A DNA stretch of 64,000 nucleotides from Zelopaecilomyces penicillatus. Lineage: Eukaryota > Ascomycota > Sordariomycetes > Hypocreales > Pseudodiploosporaceae. Positions 11,623-23,907 of this stretch are shown here, one piece after another. The notes under the pieces were generated by a model. It did not search any database and was not told the DNA's origin. It worked only from the letters and a program-made list of their open reading frames with translations. The stretch covers positions 6,138,001 through 6,202,000 of the forward strand of contig VCCP01000003.1 of NCBI GenBank assembly GCA_005765155.1, read 5' to 3'. Made by a program: the position numbers and the translations under genes. The first letter of the stretch is position 1. Every line of letters begins with the position of its first letter.

Positions 11623-13400
11623 TGTTCTTTTGTCGTCTTTGTCTTGCTCCTTGAGGGTGAATTGGCCAAAAACGATACAGAACTGCTAGTCAGGGTTAGG
11701 ATCAGACAGCTGCCTTTTGATTTTTTTTCCCAGAACATGCCATGAAAGGAGGCATTCGCGAGCTCTTATATCAATGGCAATGCTCAGCTCTGTGCAGAGC
11801 AGTAGTATGTGCCTTGGGATATTGTCCATATTCGGTAAGGAGCCATGTCATTTCCACTGCGAATTCGGTAGTCTCCATTGGGGGTGCGGTCTAGACCCGG
11901 TAGTAGAAACGGCTCGACGTGTGGCTGAGCTTTATTGACAGCAACCCCTGTCCACTACCATGAAAGCGCAAACTGTACATGAGTGGCCTGTCACATCAGA
12001 CGAGAATGAGTCAAGGTAATCGCTGCAAGGCTCTTGATCAGGCCAAACTTACCGAGTCTCTGGAAGACGATGCATGGCGCGCAAGCCCCTATCCTAACCC
12101 AATTTCTTCTCTTCTCCATCATATCTGCCATCAACTTGTCTCCCTTTTCATTCGCAAAGTAGTAACTGAGGGAAACAACGATGCGAATCTGAGCGAGATG
12201 GGAGTGAACATGGTAATCATTGGCTCCAGGCACACATCAGTCACCATGATTGTCATCTAGTTTTCCCTTTCCGATTAGCTTCCCCAACTAACCACCACTT
12301 CCAGGTTCAGCCACACCCAAACCGTGGAAATTTGTCTCTCGCAGCCGAGTCTAGGCTCAAATAGACGTGCAAACTACTTGCACCTAGTGATATCGCGGGT
12401 AGCTGGGTTTAGTGGTGGTCGTTCAGCCTCACTTGGAGCCTGTTGGGCATCGCGCACACCTACCTCCCTCTGCACCAGCTGAGGTCTCCATATAATAACC
12501 CTATTTTAGTCTGCATTAACCGGGCCCCCGTTTCCTGTCCAAGTCCAAATGCCGGCTTGGCTCGTGTGTGTGTCGTGGCGGAGCGTGTTTTGATGGAGAA
12601 AGCGATGCTCGATGCAGCTACTCTGTGCTGTAGATGGCGCTTTGTATCCGCGGCTGTGTCTCAAATGCAGAGGAGATGGTATGTTAAAAAAAAAAAAAAA
12701 CGCCGACGGTCTGTCACCATCGGAAGGATTTGACAACAACCGAGGAGAGGTGGCACTGGAGGGCTCCTCCTAGTCAGGTGCCAAGCTGAAAGACAGGTGG
12801 CCGTGTCCCAGTGGTCTGGAACCCCCTGTCGCTGTCTGTCCCTGTAGGCATTGTCGACCCTGTACATGCAGTTCGAGTCCCCCAGTGTGGGCAGCAAAGA
12901 AGCTCTAGCCCAGAGGTCTATTAAGGAGTTATTTGGGCACTGGATTGGTCCCATTTCTGTGCCCGTCTATTTTACCTCCAGCATTGACGAATCTCTACTT
13001 GACAGAACAGATGAAGGTCACCAGGCTCAAGTCTTGCCGTTCCGAGATGCGGGATAGTAGACGTATTGTTAGTCGGTACCCAATTCAACACAATGGAGTT
13101 ATAACCTCACAATGTTTATCAAGCTTACTTCCTTTTGGCAAGGACAAAGACGGTGGCGCCTCAGCTGGGCTGATGTCAGGTAGAGGCCAAGTCTTGTGCT
13201 CCGCAAGTACAAAGTCGCCCTTCTCCTCATAACATAGAGTAATGCCGTGGAAATTTTGACCTGGCTTAACATTGTATTTCAACTTTCACATCTTTCCAGC
13301 TTGTTTAAATAGCAAGGTTTGTCAGCTATGCTACTTTCAATGCTGTTCGCTCAACTGCACCATCCGTCAACTCACACCTAACAAGCAACCAGACGGACAC
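11623..13400. other. Intergenic, no gene supported
   Basis: About 1.8 kb that should hold the promoter of the minus-strand secreted protein and the 3' end of the DUF427 gene. The first 140 bp contain a CTTTGT/TTCTTTT-rich leader. A poly-A run of about 14 bases lies near 12686-12700. No conserved coding signal was seen. Confidence 0.45.
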
Positions 13401-14465
13401 TTATGAAAGGTATGTTTTGGGCCTGTCCAGCAGCTGCCCATCCAAACAAATGTCTACCTTTTCATTGTAAAAGCACACCATGCCCGCAATCCCTGCACTC
13501 TCCAGCGTCGGCGTCTTGTAGAACCACGCAATGTCCCGCGCCTCCTCCCCATCCACAACAACGTGGTAGTATTCTGCGTCGCCTTTGTAAGGACACTGCG
13601 TGATGAGGTCGCTTTTCCGGAGCAGGTGCTGATCGATGGAGCCCAGTGGTAGGTAGTACCGCGTGGGGAGGGTGGTTTCGAGCAGGTGGACGGAGAAGGG
13701 CGAGCGGGCGACGGTTTTGCCAAAGATGCGGACCTCAATGGGGCGGGAGGAGGGGAGAATGTCGATGCGCTTGAAGGGGTCTTTGGGATGGACGTGGATG
13801 GGGAGGTCTTCCTCCAGCCATTGCTCTGTGAATCGACGACACGAAAATCAGCAAAATCTCAACCATCAAAAAGATGCCATTGGGTTGCATGCAAGCCTCC
13901 CCCACCCCAAAACCACACAATGATTCATAAGTCTTACGCATGGATCCAAACTCAAGCCGCACCAGACCAGCTAGCGCGCCCAGACTCCGGTCCTCAGAGA
14001 AGCGGAGCACACGGTCGGTTCTCTTCTCGCCGATGCCGTTGCGCGCGTGGACCGTCAGCTCCACCACGGCGGCCCGGCTAACCCCGTCACTCTTGACCGC
14101 CCGGCGGTCGCGCGTGGTGCACTGGCGGATCTCGGACACGGGGAAGTAGTAGTGCGGGTAGGCATCGTGTTCCCAGACGTGGAAGCCGTTGACCGAGTCG
14201 ACGATGGTGGCGTGGTTGAAGATGACGCGCACACGCCGCTGGGCGGGTAAGACTCGGCGGGGGCCGTTGGTGAGGAGATAGCTGGCCAGCTCAGCGAGAC
14301 TGCGGTTGGGTATATGTGTGTTAGTTGAGGGTAGAAGAATTTGTAGGGGAGTTGGATTGATCGAAACGATGATCGAATTGAAAGAGATGAAGAGAGTGTA
14401 TGGGCAAAGGGACGAAGGGAGGTTACTAACTCGGCTCCAAAAGCGCCAGGCTTGGCCGTCGTCAT
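13401..14465 (-). CDS. Tandem DUF427 (NTP_transf_9 fold) protein
   Basis: Three exons, read right to left: 14465-14431, 14299-13938 and 13825-13401. They join in frame to 273 residues, starting MTTAKPGAFGADLAELASYL. Two DUF427 copies are visible. The first has RRVRVIFNHATIVDS, then VWEHDAYPHYYFPVSEI. The second has RPIEVRIFGKTVARS, then LLETTLPTRYYLPLGSID, QCPYKGDAEYYHV and DIAWFYKTPTLES. The pattern of a beta strand, acidic residue, RYYLP or HYYFP and CPYKG is diagnostic of the family. Its biochemical role is unsettled; older databases name it a nucleotidyltransferase-like fold without proven activity. Donors are GTTAGT and GTAAGA, acceptors CGCAG and CACAG. There is no signal peptide, so it is probably cytosolic. 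Confidence 0.88.
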
Positions 14466-16850
14466 GGTGGAAGGATTGGGGTCTACTAAGCGCATAGAGA
14501 TGAACAGTCCTGTTGTTCCTCACTCATTTGAGGAAGAAGAGGAACAGAACCGGCCGGAAAAGTAAAAAAATAAAAACCAGACGTCGATCAATATGCTTGA
14601 TGGCTAATGGCGAAAGAAAACAATGTCAAGGGCGCAAGGGCAGGGGAAGGGAATGGGGGTTTTTTTTTTTAGTTCGCCGTTGGATGCAGATGATCAATGA
14701 GGAAAGCAGATGTGATCGGCACCGTTCCTTCCTCCTGTCAAACGAGGGGGGACGGATATGCCATGCAATTTGTAAAGAAAGGGAAAAAATAAAAAATACA
14801 AATGGCAGCCTAGCAAATTCCGGAAATGTCGTCAGCTTGTCTTCATTACCCGAGCAATCAAAATCTGTGTGACATGTGGCTGCCACGTCTCAAACGGCCG
14901 CGCTATCTCTCACTCTCACACTCTCACTCTCCCTTCTTCCCACTGTCAATCTCTCTCTCGGGCCGCCAGCCAGCCCATCTCTATCAGAAACAAGCCCATG
15001 GGGGACGAATCACGAGTAAAATATTAAAAACAAGCGATAAGCATTTCGTTTTTGCTATACTAGAACGCGCGCGCGTGTGTGTGTGACTATTGCGTTGAAC
15101 AAACATACGATATACGACTGATACGAATTGAAATCTGCCATGTTATGCTGCATTATCTAGGTGAGGTTTCGAATACCTTTTTTGTTGGATTTCGGTTGAG
15201 GTTGCCCGTGCTTGTACACCGTAGTAGTCTCCAAGGCAGCAGCGTAAGAACTCGTCCATGCCATTGATGGCATCTCTTGCACAGTCCGTAGACCCAGTTT
15301 GTGACAGCTCTTAATGCATTTATGCATGTTGTGTGTGCTAGGTGTGTGTTGTATTGTCCAATCTGCCTCGCTGCGAGTGGTTTGAACCAAAACCCCTCTC
15401 AACACCCACCGATTCTAAGCATGTCCGTGTAATGCCCCACCTCCATCCTGATAAACACTTTTCGAGCAATGCTTCTCGATTCACTCATTCTTTCATGCGT
15501 CGCCAAGCTCGCCAAGCCCTACGGCACGAACAAAAGCATCGCGTAATTCGGGAACGGCATTGCTTGGCGGTTAACTCGGCGGGATGGATATGTTTTTTTG
15601 TTACTGCAGATCAATTGCCAAGGCCCGCTGCGGAATGACGGCAGCCCCAGCAAAGGGAGGGATTGCGAAACAACGGATGAATTGAGTAAAATGTGCTTTG
15701 GGCCATTTTTTTTGTTGTTCTCGCGTTCTTCTTTAAGAAGGTTATCGCGAAAAGGGGATATTGACTCCCTCACCACTGTAAGTACTTGCTCTGCTTCGTA
15801 TCCAAGGAGATAGGGCTTGGGGGCCCATGCCAAAAACCCTTTCAACGGACTGCATATCCATGACGTTTGTGTCTTTAGGTCGACAAAGCACCTCCGTTTG
15901 TGTACGCCGGCAGCAATTGAGAGGTCTTGGCAGTGCAACGCTACAGTCCACAGTGGGTATCTGCGCCAGGAACCCCCCTATAAACCCCGCTGATCGGTCC
16001 GCTGCTTGAAGATCCTCCTCTCGCTCCGCCAACAGCACCCGGATCCTCACGGAGGCCTCATTCAACAATACTCAAATTTTGTGACCTGTAACTACCTGCC
16101 TGGGTATCCTACTTTACAACTGCGAATGCCACCATGGGAAAGCTCTTTGTAGGCCCAAACCAAAAGCAATCAATCAAATCACTCAGCTCAAGGCCGTCCC
16201 ACTGCTACAATCTATTCAGCTGCCGCCACCCGAACTATCCGGTTACTCTAATGTGTTTGTGCATCTACTCTGAGTCATTATCACATCATCAATTTAATAA
16301 TCGTCTGTTTGCCTTGACTCATTGAGGATCATGAAGTTTTAACTGAAGCCACTTTTTCGTTGTGAGATGGGACAAAATACACGTCTTATCCTGCTGTGTA
16401 CTGTTGTCTCTGAGCACTACCACATCATGTTCTACTTCTGGAGTGTAGCATGAGAATGTTGCCGTGTGGAACAATGATAGCTTGAAAAGGGGGCCAAGAT
16501 CACCCTCAGGGTTTGCACCAATCACATCTCATGAAATTGAGTAGAAATGAGATCAACAACATTCAGTTCTTGACAAATTAACACAAGCTTGATGCCATTT
16601 TCACATCAGCGGCCCCATTGGCGCATCAGACAACCTTCACCACAGCTGCTGCTGCCTTGAGAAACTCACACAGCTTCAACATATGCATGAAAGAATTCCC
16701 ATTGTCAAATGATATTTTTTCTACTGTATTCTCAGATTGGAACCCATACACCCAATTACCTCAAACGCCACAGCCCATGTTTTGTTTTGTCCTTTTCTCC
16801 CTTTTCTCAGAAACTTCGTTTCAGTCTAAACTTCAAGCCCCTCCCCCATC
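14466..16850. other. Intergenic, no gene supported
   Basis: About 2.4 kb between the DUF427 start and the FGAM synthase stop. It contains T-, CT- and GT-rich simple stretches (for example CTCTCACTCTCACACTCTCACTCTCCC near 14907 and a GCGCGTGTGTGTG run near 15070). No coding region is supported. Part of it must be the DUF427 promoter. Confidence 0.45.
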
Positions 16851-19800
16851 TTAGCCAACCCATCTACGCGCACTGCGGAACATCCTGACCCAAGGTCCAA
16901 ACTCGCCCCATTCCTCAACCATCTCCGACGGGATATAACTTCCAATATCGGCCATAATCGTACGCTCAGGGTGAGGCATCATTGCCACAAAGCGGCCGTC
17001 CTTGCTCGAAACACCAGCGACACCATCCGGACTGCCGTTCGGGTTGAAAGGGTACTGCTCCGTGACATTGCGACGGTTGTCTACGTAGCGAAGTGGAATC
17101 ATGCCCGCCTCGGTTAGGTTCTGAAGCGAATTGGGAGACGCAAACCTCGCGCGACCTTCACCGTGTGAAACCACGATTGGGAGGGTTGATCCATTCATGC
17201 CATGGAAGAAGACGGAAGGACTAGACTCGTCATTTTGGACTTTGACCATTGCGTAACGAGCTTCAAACTGCTGGCTAGCATTGTCAACGAAGTTGGGCCA
17301 ATCCTGAGCCCCTGGAATCAACTCCTTGATTCTGGTCAGCATCTGGCAACCATTGCACACTCCGAGAGCAAACGTGTCTGGGCGCTTGAAGAACTCGGCA
17401 AACTCTCTTCGAGTGCTTGCATGCATCAGAATCGACTTGGCCCAACCCTGGCCGGCACCGAGCACATCACCGTAAGAGAAACCGCCGGGGGCTGCCAGAC
17501 CAGTAAAATCTGCGAGCGATCGTCCATCAAGGACATCCGTCATGTGAATATCAACGGGCTCAAATCCAGCGGCCTTGAAGGCGTAGGCGAACTCGGCGTA
17601 TCCATTAACACCTTGCTCCCTGAGAATAGCAACACGCGGGGCCTTGCCAAAGAACCCAGTAATGGAGGACGTAAGAGGTAGGATATTCTCGGAAGGCGAG
17701 AATGAGAGGTTGTAGGAGATACCAGGGTCTGCAGAGTCGGCAATCAGGGCATATTCGGACTCCGCGCAAGCAGAGTTGTCTCGCAGCTTCTGCATTTCAA
17801 ACGAAGTCTTACTCCACCACTGTTGCATCTCGGTTCGATCAAGGGTGGCAAAGGTAGATCCACCATGTCGAATTGTCAAAGACTGCCTCGACTTTGAGCG
17901 AACAACACCAAACTTGCGGATCAGACCTGGGGGAGGACCACAGGTAGCGAAACAACGCTTGAAATTCATCTCGTCAGAGGCTCGCACTTGGAAAACTGCA
18001 CCTAGTTCCTCGTTGAAAAGCGCTTCGATCATGTCAGCAGCGTCGCCAGACTTAGAAATACCATCCAGCATCATGTCCACTCCGCAACGGCCGGCGAACA
18101 TCATCTCGGCAATGGTTGTAATCAAGCCACCGTCAGACCTGTCATGATAAGCCAGTACCACGCCGCTCTTATGCAGCTGCGACAGAGCATCAAAGTAGTC
18201 CGTGATGAGGTCAAAGTTCTTCATGTCAGGTACCTCATGACCAATGGCGCCAAGAGATTGGGCAAGAGCAGAGCCACCCATTGCTCGTCGGCCTTCCGCC
18301 AGGTCGACAAACAAGAGGATAGTTTCTCCGACTTCCTCAACTCGGCGTAGCTGGGGAGTCCAAGTGCTTCTGATATTTTCAACCACGGAAAATGCGGAGA
18401 CCACCAATGAGACGGGGGCAGTGACACTCTTGGGCTGTTCACCCTCCTTCCAGGACGCTTTCATCGATGTCGAGTCTTTGCCAACAGGAATGCTCACATT
18501 GAGCCCGACACACATCTCCATGGCTGCCTTGACAGCTTCATATAGCGCAGCCCCTTCTCCAGGGTGGTTAACTGCCGCCATCCAGTTTGCAGAAAGCTTG
18601 ACACGGCGCAGGTCTCCCATGATGTCCACGGCACCAAGGTTCAACAAGCTTTCGGCAATAGCCATTCTTGCGGATGCTGCAGGATCGATGAGAGCCAGAG
18701 TAGGCTTTTCTCCCATAGCCATTGCCTCACCAGTCGTCTGCTTGTCTCCGATATGGAATGAGGTTGCTGTCACCGCAACGTCTGCGACGGGAACTTGCCA
18801 AGGTCCTACCATCTGATCCCGGACAGTAAGGCCACCAACGCTTCGGTCGCCGATTGTGATCAGGAAGGATTTGGATCCCACAGCTGGCATCAAAAACACC
18901 CGCTCCACTGCCTTCGTGAACAACTCGGAACCGCTAATCTCGTCCCCAAATGCCTTGCGAAGGCTTGCCGTAGCATTGAATTCAATGAGATTTGGCTTTT
19001 TTGATACGACATCCCGCTTCAGTAGCCTCTGTGGCGGAAATAAAGCGTCCATTGGAAGGTCAATGGGGCGTGGGTATTCCCTTGACTCTCTGTCAGTGAG
19101 AATCAAGCGGGTGCCGCCATCAGCATCCTTAGAGACGACCGTTCCAACATCAGAGAAACCGCAACGTTCTCTTCTGCATATGCTAGCGAACCTGTTCATG
19201 CCATCTGCGTTGATTAGCAGCACATAGCGCTCCTGTGATTCGTTGCACCAGATCTCCAAGGGGCTCATGCTCTGATCCATGCTCTCAACCTGGCGAAGCT
19301 CAAATTTGCCGCCAAACCCGGCATCCTTGACCACTAAAACATCTCAACGTTAGAAATCAAAGATAAAATTGATCATGAAATTGCTTACACTCTGGTAGCG
19401 CATTCGACAATCCACCGGCGCCGACATCATGGATCATTGCGATGGGCGTATGTTCGCCTAGTGCTGTGCAAGTATTGATTACCATCTGGGCGCGTCGTTC
19501 CATCTATCAGGTATTAGTAATTGAACATGTTAGAGAATCCAGAAGGTTTCTATAGGTGACTGCGATAACACGAGAAGCCTAAGCAGCACTGGCTAAAATA
19601 GGTATAATAACTCACCTCTGGATTACCGCGCTGGACACTGTCAAAGTCAAGATCCGCATTGATCTCACCAGAAGCGTTACTGGATGCGGCACCACCACCT
19701 AAGCCAATGAGCATGGCAGGTCCTCCAAGAACAATGACGTGTGCGCCCTCTCGCACGAATCTCTCCTCCTTGATGGCATGTTGCGGCCTGACGCTACCAA

Positions 19801-21278
19801 CACCTCCAGCAATCATGATGGGCTTGTGGTATCCCCGCCATTCACCAGTTGACGAATCAGTTTGGTCGCCTGGAGTCAGTAGTGTTCGGAAGCATCCAGC
19901 AAGAGCAGGTCGTCCAAACTCGTTGTTGAATCGTGCACTTCCAATCGGAGCTTCAAGCATGATGTCGAGACTGCTGGCGTAGTGTCGTGGTCGGCCAACA
20001 TCAACCTCCCATGGTGCATTATTATCTGGGATGAGGAGATCCGATACCCAGAAGCCAGAAAGGCCAGCCTTCGTTACTGAGCCTCGGCCAACGGCGGCCT
20101 CATCACGAATCTCTCCACCAGAACCGGTAGCAGCACCGGGAAATGGCCTATCAGTAAGTCAGGATAAATCAGCTGAAGATATAACATTCGCTTCAGTCAA
20201 CCTACGAGATAGCAGTGGGGTGGTTGTGTGTCTATCAGGAGGGTTAGCAGTCGTATTCCTTGCATAACAACAGACTCTGAACATTGAAAGCTAAAGCACT
20301 TACTTCAACCTTGGCCAGAATGTGCACCACCTCAGGAGTCAACTTCCACAAGCCAGTAGAATAGTCTGGCGCCCACATATTTGCCTCTTCGCCGCTGAGA
20401 ACAGCAGCATTGTCGCTATACGCTGAGACGGTAAAGTCGGGAGTTTTCTTGTGCGTAGTTTTGATCATCTCGAACAAGCTCTTGTCTTGCGGGACACCAT
20501 CAATCGTCCACGCAGAGTTGAAGACTTTGTGTCGGCAATGCCTAAGTAAACGAAGTCAGTGACTTGATTGTCTTCAAATTAATACCGGAAGTTAGAATAT
20601 GAAGGCATACTCCGAGTTGACTTGAGCAAACATGAAGAGCTCGACATCGTGGGGGGGTCGTCCGAGCTTGGTAAAGACGTCTACTAGGTATTTCATTTCA
20701 TTTTCATCAAGGCTAAGTCCCTTCTTCTGGTTGTAATCTCGGAGAACCTGCAGGGGCTCCTGACCATCGGCAAAGATATTCACGGCAACAAGCGAGGAGG
20801 GAGGCTTCGATTCAAACATCTGGACCATAGAAGGCTGTTCGACAGTAAAGGTTTCGGTCATACGATCGTAGAGTGCATCCCGAAAGGTCGACTCCTGTCC
20901 TTGCTCCACAGCTCCCTCGAATGTGATTGAGATGCGTCGTCCCCTCTCAATGCGAAGCACAGTTTCCCTGAGGCCGCATACTTGGGCAATGCTTGTCGCC
21001 TTGGAGCTCCATGGCGAGATGTAACGGGGCGTAGCATAAATGGTGGCTACATTAGCAGCGCTTTCAGAACTAGCGGGGGCAGGAGAGCCAAAATCCTGCA
21101 GCAAGCCGTCGATTTGGTGGATTATGCCTTCGATCGGAATCGTCAGATCAATATAGTAGATCCATTGGCCCTGAATCTGCTTGACCTTGACAGGGCTGGT
21201 TTTGTTAATGAGGTCCTTGAGCTTTTCAGCATCCGAGGTAGTATAGCACGAGCTACCGAGAAGAGTTTCGTGTGGCAT
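16851..21278 (-). CDS. ADE6: Phosphoribosylformylglycinamidine synthase (FGAM synthase, PurL type)
   Basis: Six exons, right to left: 21278-20611, 20541-20304, 20231-20206, 20147-19616, 19503-19389 and 19333-16851. They sum to exactly 1354 codons (1353 residues), the usual length of the eukaryotic enzyme. It converts FGAR, glutamine and ATP to FGAM, the fourth step of de novo purine synthesis, in the cytosol. Motifs include [31 protein letters not shown] (which spans a 26-nt microexon), [12 protein letters not shown], and the C-terminal class I glutaminase with nucleophile GVCNGCQML and the His-Glu pair MMPHPERT. The start [16 protein letters not shown] is the first ATG of the frame and matches the family N-terminus in position. 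Nothing is broken. It is divergent from bioB, with 1.18 kb between the start codons. Essentially certain. Confidence 0.98.
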
Positions 21279-22461
21279 GATGTGGGCGATCCTGCTAGGC
21301 AGGATTGAGCATGCCTTTGCAAGAACAGCTGAACGACTGCACAGAGCGAAACAATCGATCGATTATGCACGTCGTCACGTCACGAACTCACTGCCAGAGA
21401 ACGGATGTTTCTGCCCCTCGTCTTATCGATAGAGGGGTAAAAATTTTCGGACCGGTAATCGGCCGGTTGCTCACCACGTGGGGGTCTTCAGCATCTCCCA
21501 AGTGCCGGTCGGAGGGGGTTTGACTCGCACCAGACACGACACTGTGCGTCAACAGTTGAGATATCGATGTCATCAACCGGCATTTCTGTTTGTGTCAATT
21601 GGGCTAACAGCAATAACATTGATGATATCGAAGCCATCAAAGGCATCCCGAAACCAATGAGTTTGTGGTGGAGCAAGCACCACTGGCCAAAAATGGCGCC
21701 ATGGTTCAGTTAGCTCCGCAAATCACTCAAGCCAACACAACAACTTGGGTGATATTGACAAGTGACGGTGGTTGCCAGCCTTTTTTTAAGCTGGGTTTTA
21801 ATCTTCAGTCGAATCAACTTAGGCAATCACAACTGCCTACTCTGTACAGTTTGCGAAGATATGCCCCAAATGGAATAGCAACACCAGCAGACTCCGGCAT
21901 CATACCGACAGTCATTAGTACGAACCATGTGAATAGTAAAGCCTCTTATCGGCCTTTGCTATCCTTCATCAACAAAGAATGTACAGCCATATCGAGCTTG
22001 CGCACCTCGCACTCGGAATATGCCGTTTTTACCCCTGTTTACGCACTCAGCCCTGCAAGCGAGAGGCTCCGCATTTGCACGGATAGGTGTGGTTCCATTG
22101 CAGCCATAGAGCGGAGCTCGAACAAGGGTGGTGATACCTTCTCATTCTGGCGGGCTGTTGGGGAACTTGGGGCTATCTAAAAGGGGGGGGCCCTTTGTGG
22201 TGACGAATGCCCCATCACTTTATGGTCATCTATGCCGAATGACTTCATTACCTGGGACTCGCACTCAGCCGATGCTTAGCGATAGACCAACGCCTGACTT
22301 TGAGTATGTAATCCAACTGAAACGGATGGGCTTTTCTATGGAGCTGCTCCGTCTGCGAGTGCCCCGTCTATGGTCTAATCGCCCCCCTACCACTCGGTAC
22401 TTGGACAGTAGCTCTTACACAATTTGATGCGTATACCTCACCGAGTTGGTTGCTGTTCACC
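21279..22461. promoter_or_regulatory. Shared upstream region of FGAM synthase (minus) and bioB (plus)
   Basis: 1183 bp between two divergent start codons. It must hold both promoters. No convincing TATA box was seen for either gene. A CACGTG E-box lies at 21475-21480, which is interesting for a purine or metabolic promoter, but its use is inference. Confidence 0.5.
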
Positions 22462-23834
22462 ATGAGGTCTCTCCAAATGAAACGGGTTGGAGTTTTACTC
22501 TCTCCCATTCGGCAGGCTGGGCCTCTTGTCAACCCACCACAGTGGTCAAGATCCGCGTGTCCGGCGGCATTTGCTTCGAGTCGTGCCAACAGCACAGCGA
22601 GTGAAGCTCATATTGAGTTTGAACAAGCTCCTGAGTCTTCCCCGCTGCAGCAGAATCTAAGCAGCGTCGACAAGAACAAAATCTTAAAAGATGCAGTCAC
22701 TGCAAAGGAACCAAGACACAACTGGACTAGAGAACAGATTGCTGCTCTCTACTACCAACCTCTTCTTGAGCTGGCCTACCAAGCTGTGAGTGCTTCATTT
22801 TTGAGTCGCAAATGAGTCATCATAACCTCTTACCCATCTTTACAATTCGAACAAGATACCACTATAAAAGGGAACAAAGAAGGAACAAACGATTCTGACC
22901 GTCTGCTATTCAGAGCACAGTCCATCGCCGGTTCCATAGCCCTGGAGAAGTCCAGCTCTGCACACTCATGAACATCAAAACTGGCGGCTGCACCGAAGAC
23001 TGCTCCTACTGCGCCCAAGCAACCCGCTATCAAAAGGGCACAGGCCTCACAGCGCGTAGAGTTGAGAGTGTTGAATCAGTTCTCGAAGCTGCGCGTACAG
23101 CCAAAGAAAATGGCAGCACGCGTTTCTGCATGGGCGCTGCTTGGCGTGACATGCGGGGCCGCAAAAACAGCTTGAAAAACATTACAGAGATGATCAAGGG
23201 CGTTAGGGCTCTGGGCATGGAAGCCTGCGTGACGCTTGGTATGATTGACGATGAACAGGCTAAACAGCTGAAGGAGGCTGGTCTTACTGCGTACAATCAT
23301 AACGTCGACACCAGCCGCGAGTTCTACCCGTCTGTTATTTCGACTCGAAGCTACGACGAGCGCCTCAAAACTCTGAGCCATGTGCGCGACGCCGGCATCA
23401 ACGTATGCTCCGGCGGTATTTTAGGCCTAGGCGAAACTTCAGAAGACCGCATCGGTCTCCTACACACCGTTTCCACGCTCCCCTCACACCCAGAGAGCTT
23501 CCCCGTCAACGCGCTCGTGCCGATCAAAGGAACTCCGCTGGGCGACCGAGAACCTATTCCGTTTACGAGCATGCTACGAACAATTGCCACAGCTCGCCTC
23601 CTCATGCCCGCGACTATCATCCGCATTGCGGCTGGCAGAAAGACCATGTCTGAAGAAAAGCAGGCAATGTGCTTCATGGCAGGTGCTAATGCTATTTTTA
23701 CGGGCGAGAAGATGTTGACGACGGATTGTAACGGGTGGGATGAGGACGCTGCCATGTTTGGCCGCTGGGGGTTGTCGCCGATGAAGAGCTTTGATAAAAC
23801 ACCAGCGGATGAGGTGTCGACAGTAGCAGCTTGA
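22462..23834 (+). CDS. bioB: Biotin synthase
   Basis: Two exons, 22462-22785 and 22914-23834, give 414 residues. The enzyme is a radical SAM protein that inserts sulfur into dethiobiotin to make biotin, the last step of the pathway. The [4Fe-4S] motif is CTEDCSYC, soon after MNIKTGG. Other family motifs are STRFCMGAAWR, YNHNVDTSREFY, CSGGILGLGE, NALVPIKGTPLG and IRIAAGRKTM, which carries the Arg that binds the [2Fe-2S] cluster. The first 45 residues are rich in Arg, Ser and Ala, typical of a mitochondrial leader and fitting the known mitochondrial site of fungal and plant biotin synthase. ATG 22462 is the first ATG in frame. The gene converges on bioF, with 73 bp between stop codons. There is no sign of damage. 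Confidence 0.98.
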
Positions 23835-23907
23835 TGCTATTCAGTACATAGAAATATGATATTTGACCTGGAGTTTCAAAATGGCAAACCAGGGTTATTT
23901 TGAATGT

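Noticed and set aside
12680..12960. Possible tRNA or structured RNA near GCAGTTCGAGTCCCCC (12868)
   Set aside because: The T-loop-like GTTCGAGTC has no matching acceptor stem, D arm or anticodon arm at the right distance.
14055..14495. Minus-strand 146-codon frame starting near the DUF427 start
   Set aside because: Reads through the first intron and continues out of frame as Ser/Thr/Pro/Arg-rich sequence; the spliced frame gives the domain instead.
22128..22427. Plus-strand frame upstream of bioB
   Set aside because: No protein-like composition; it lies in the promoter region and ends before the bioB start.
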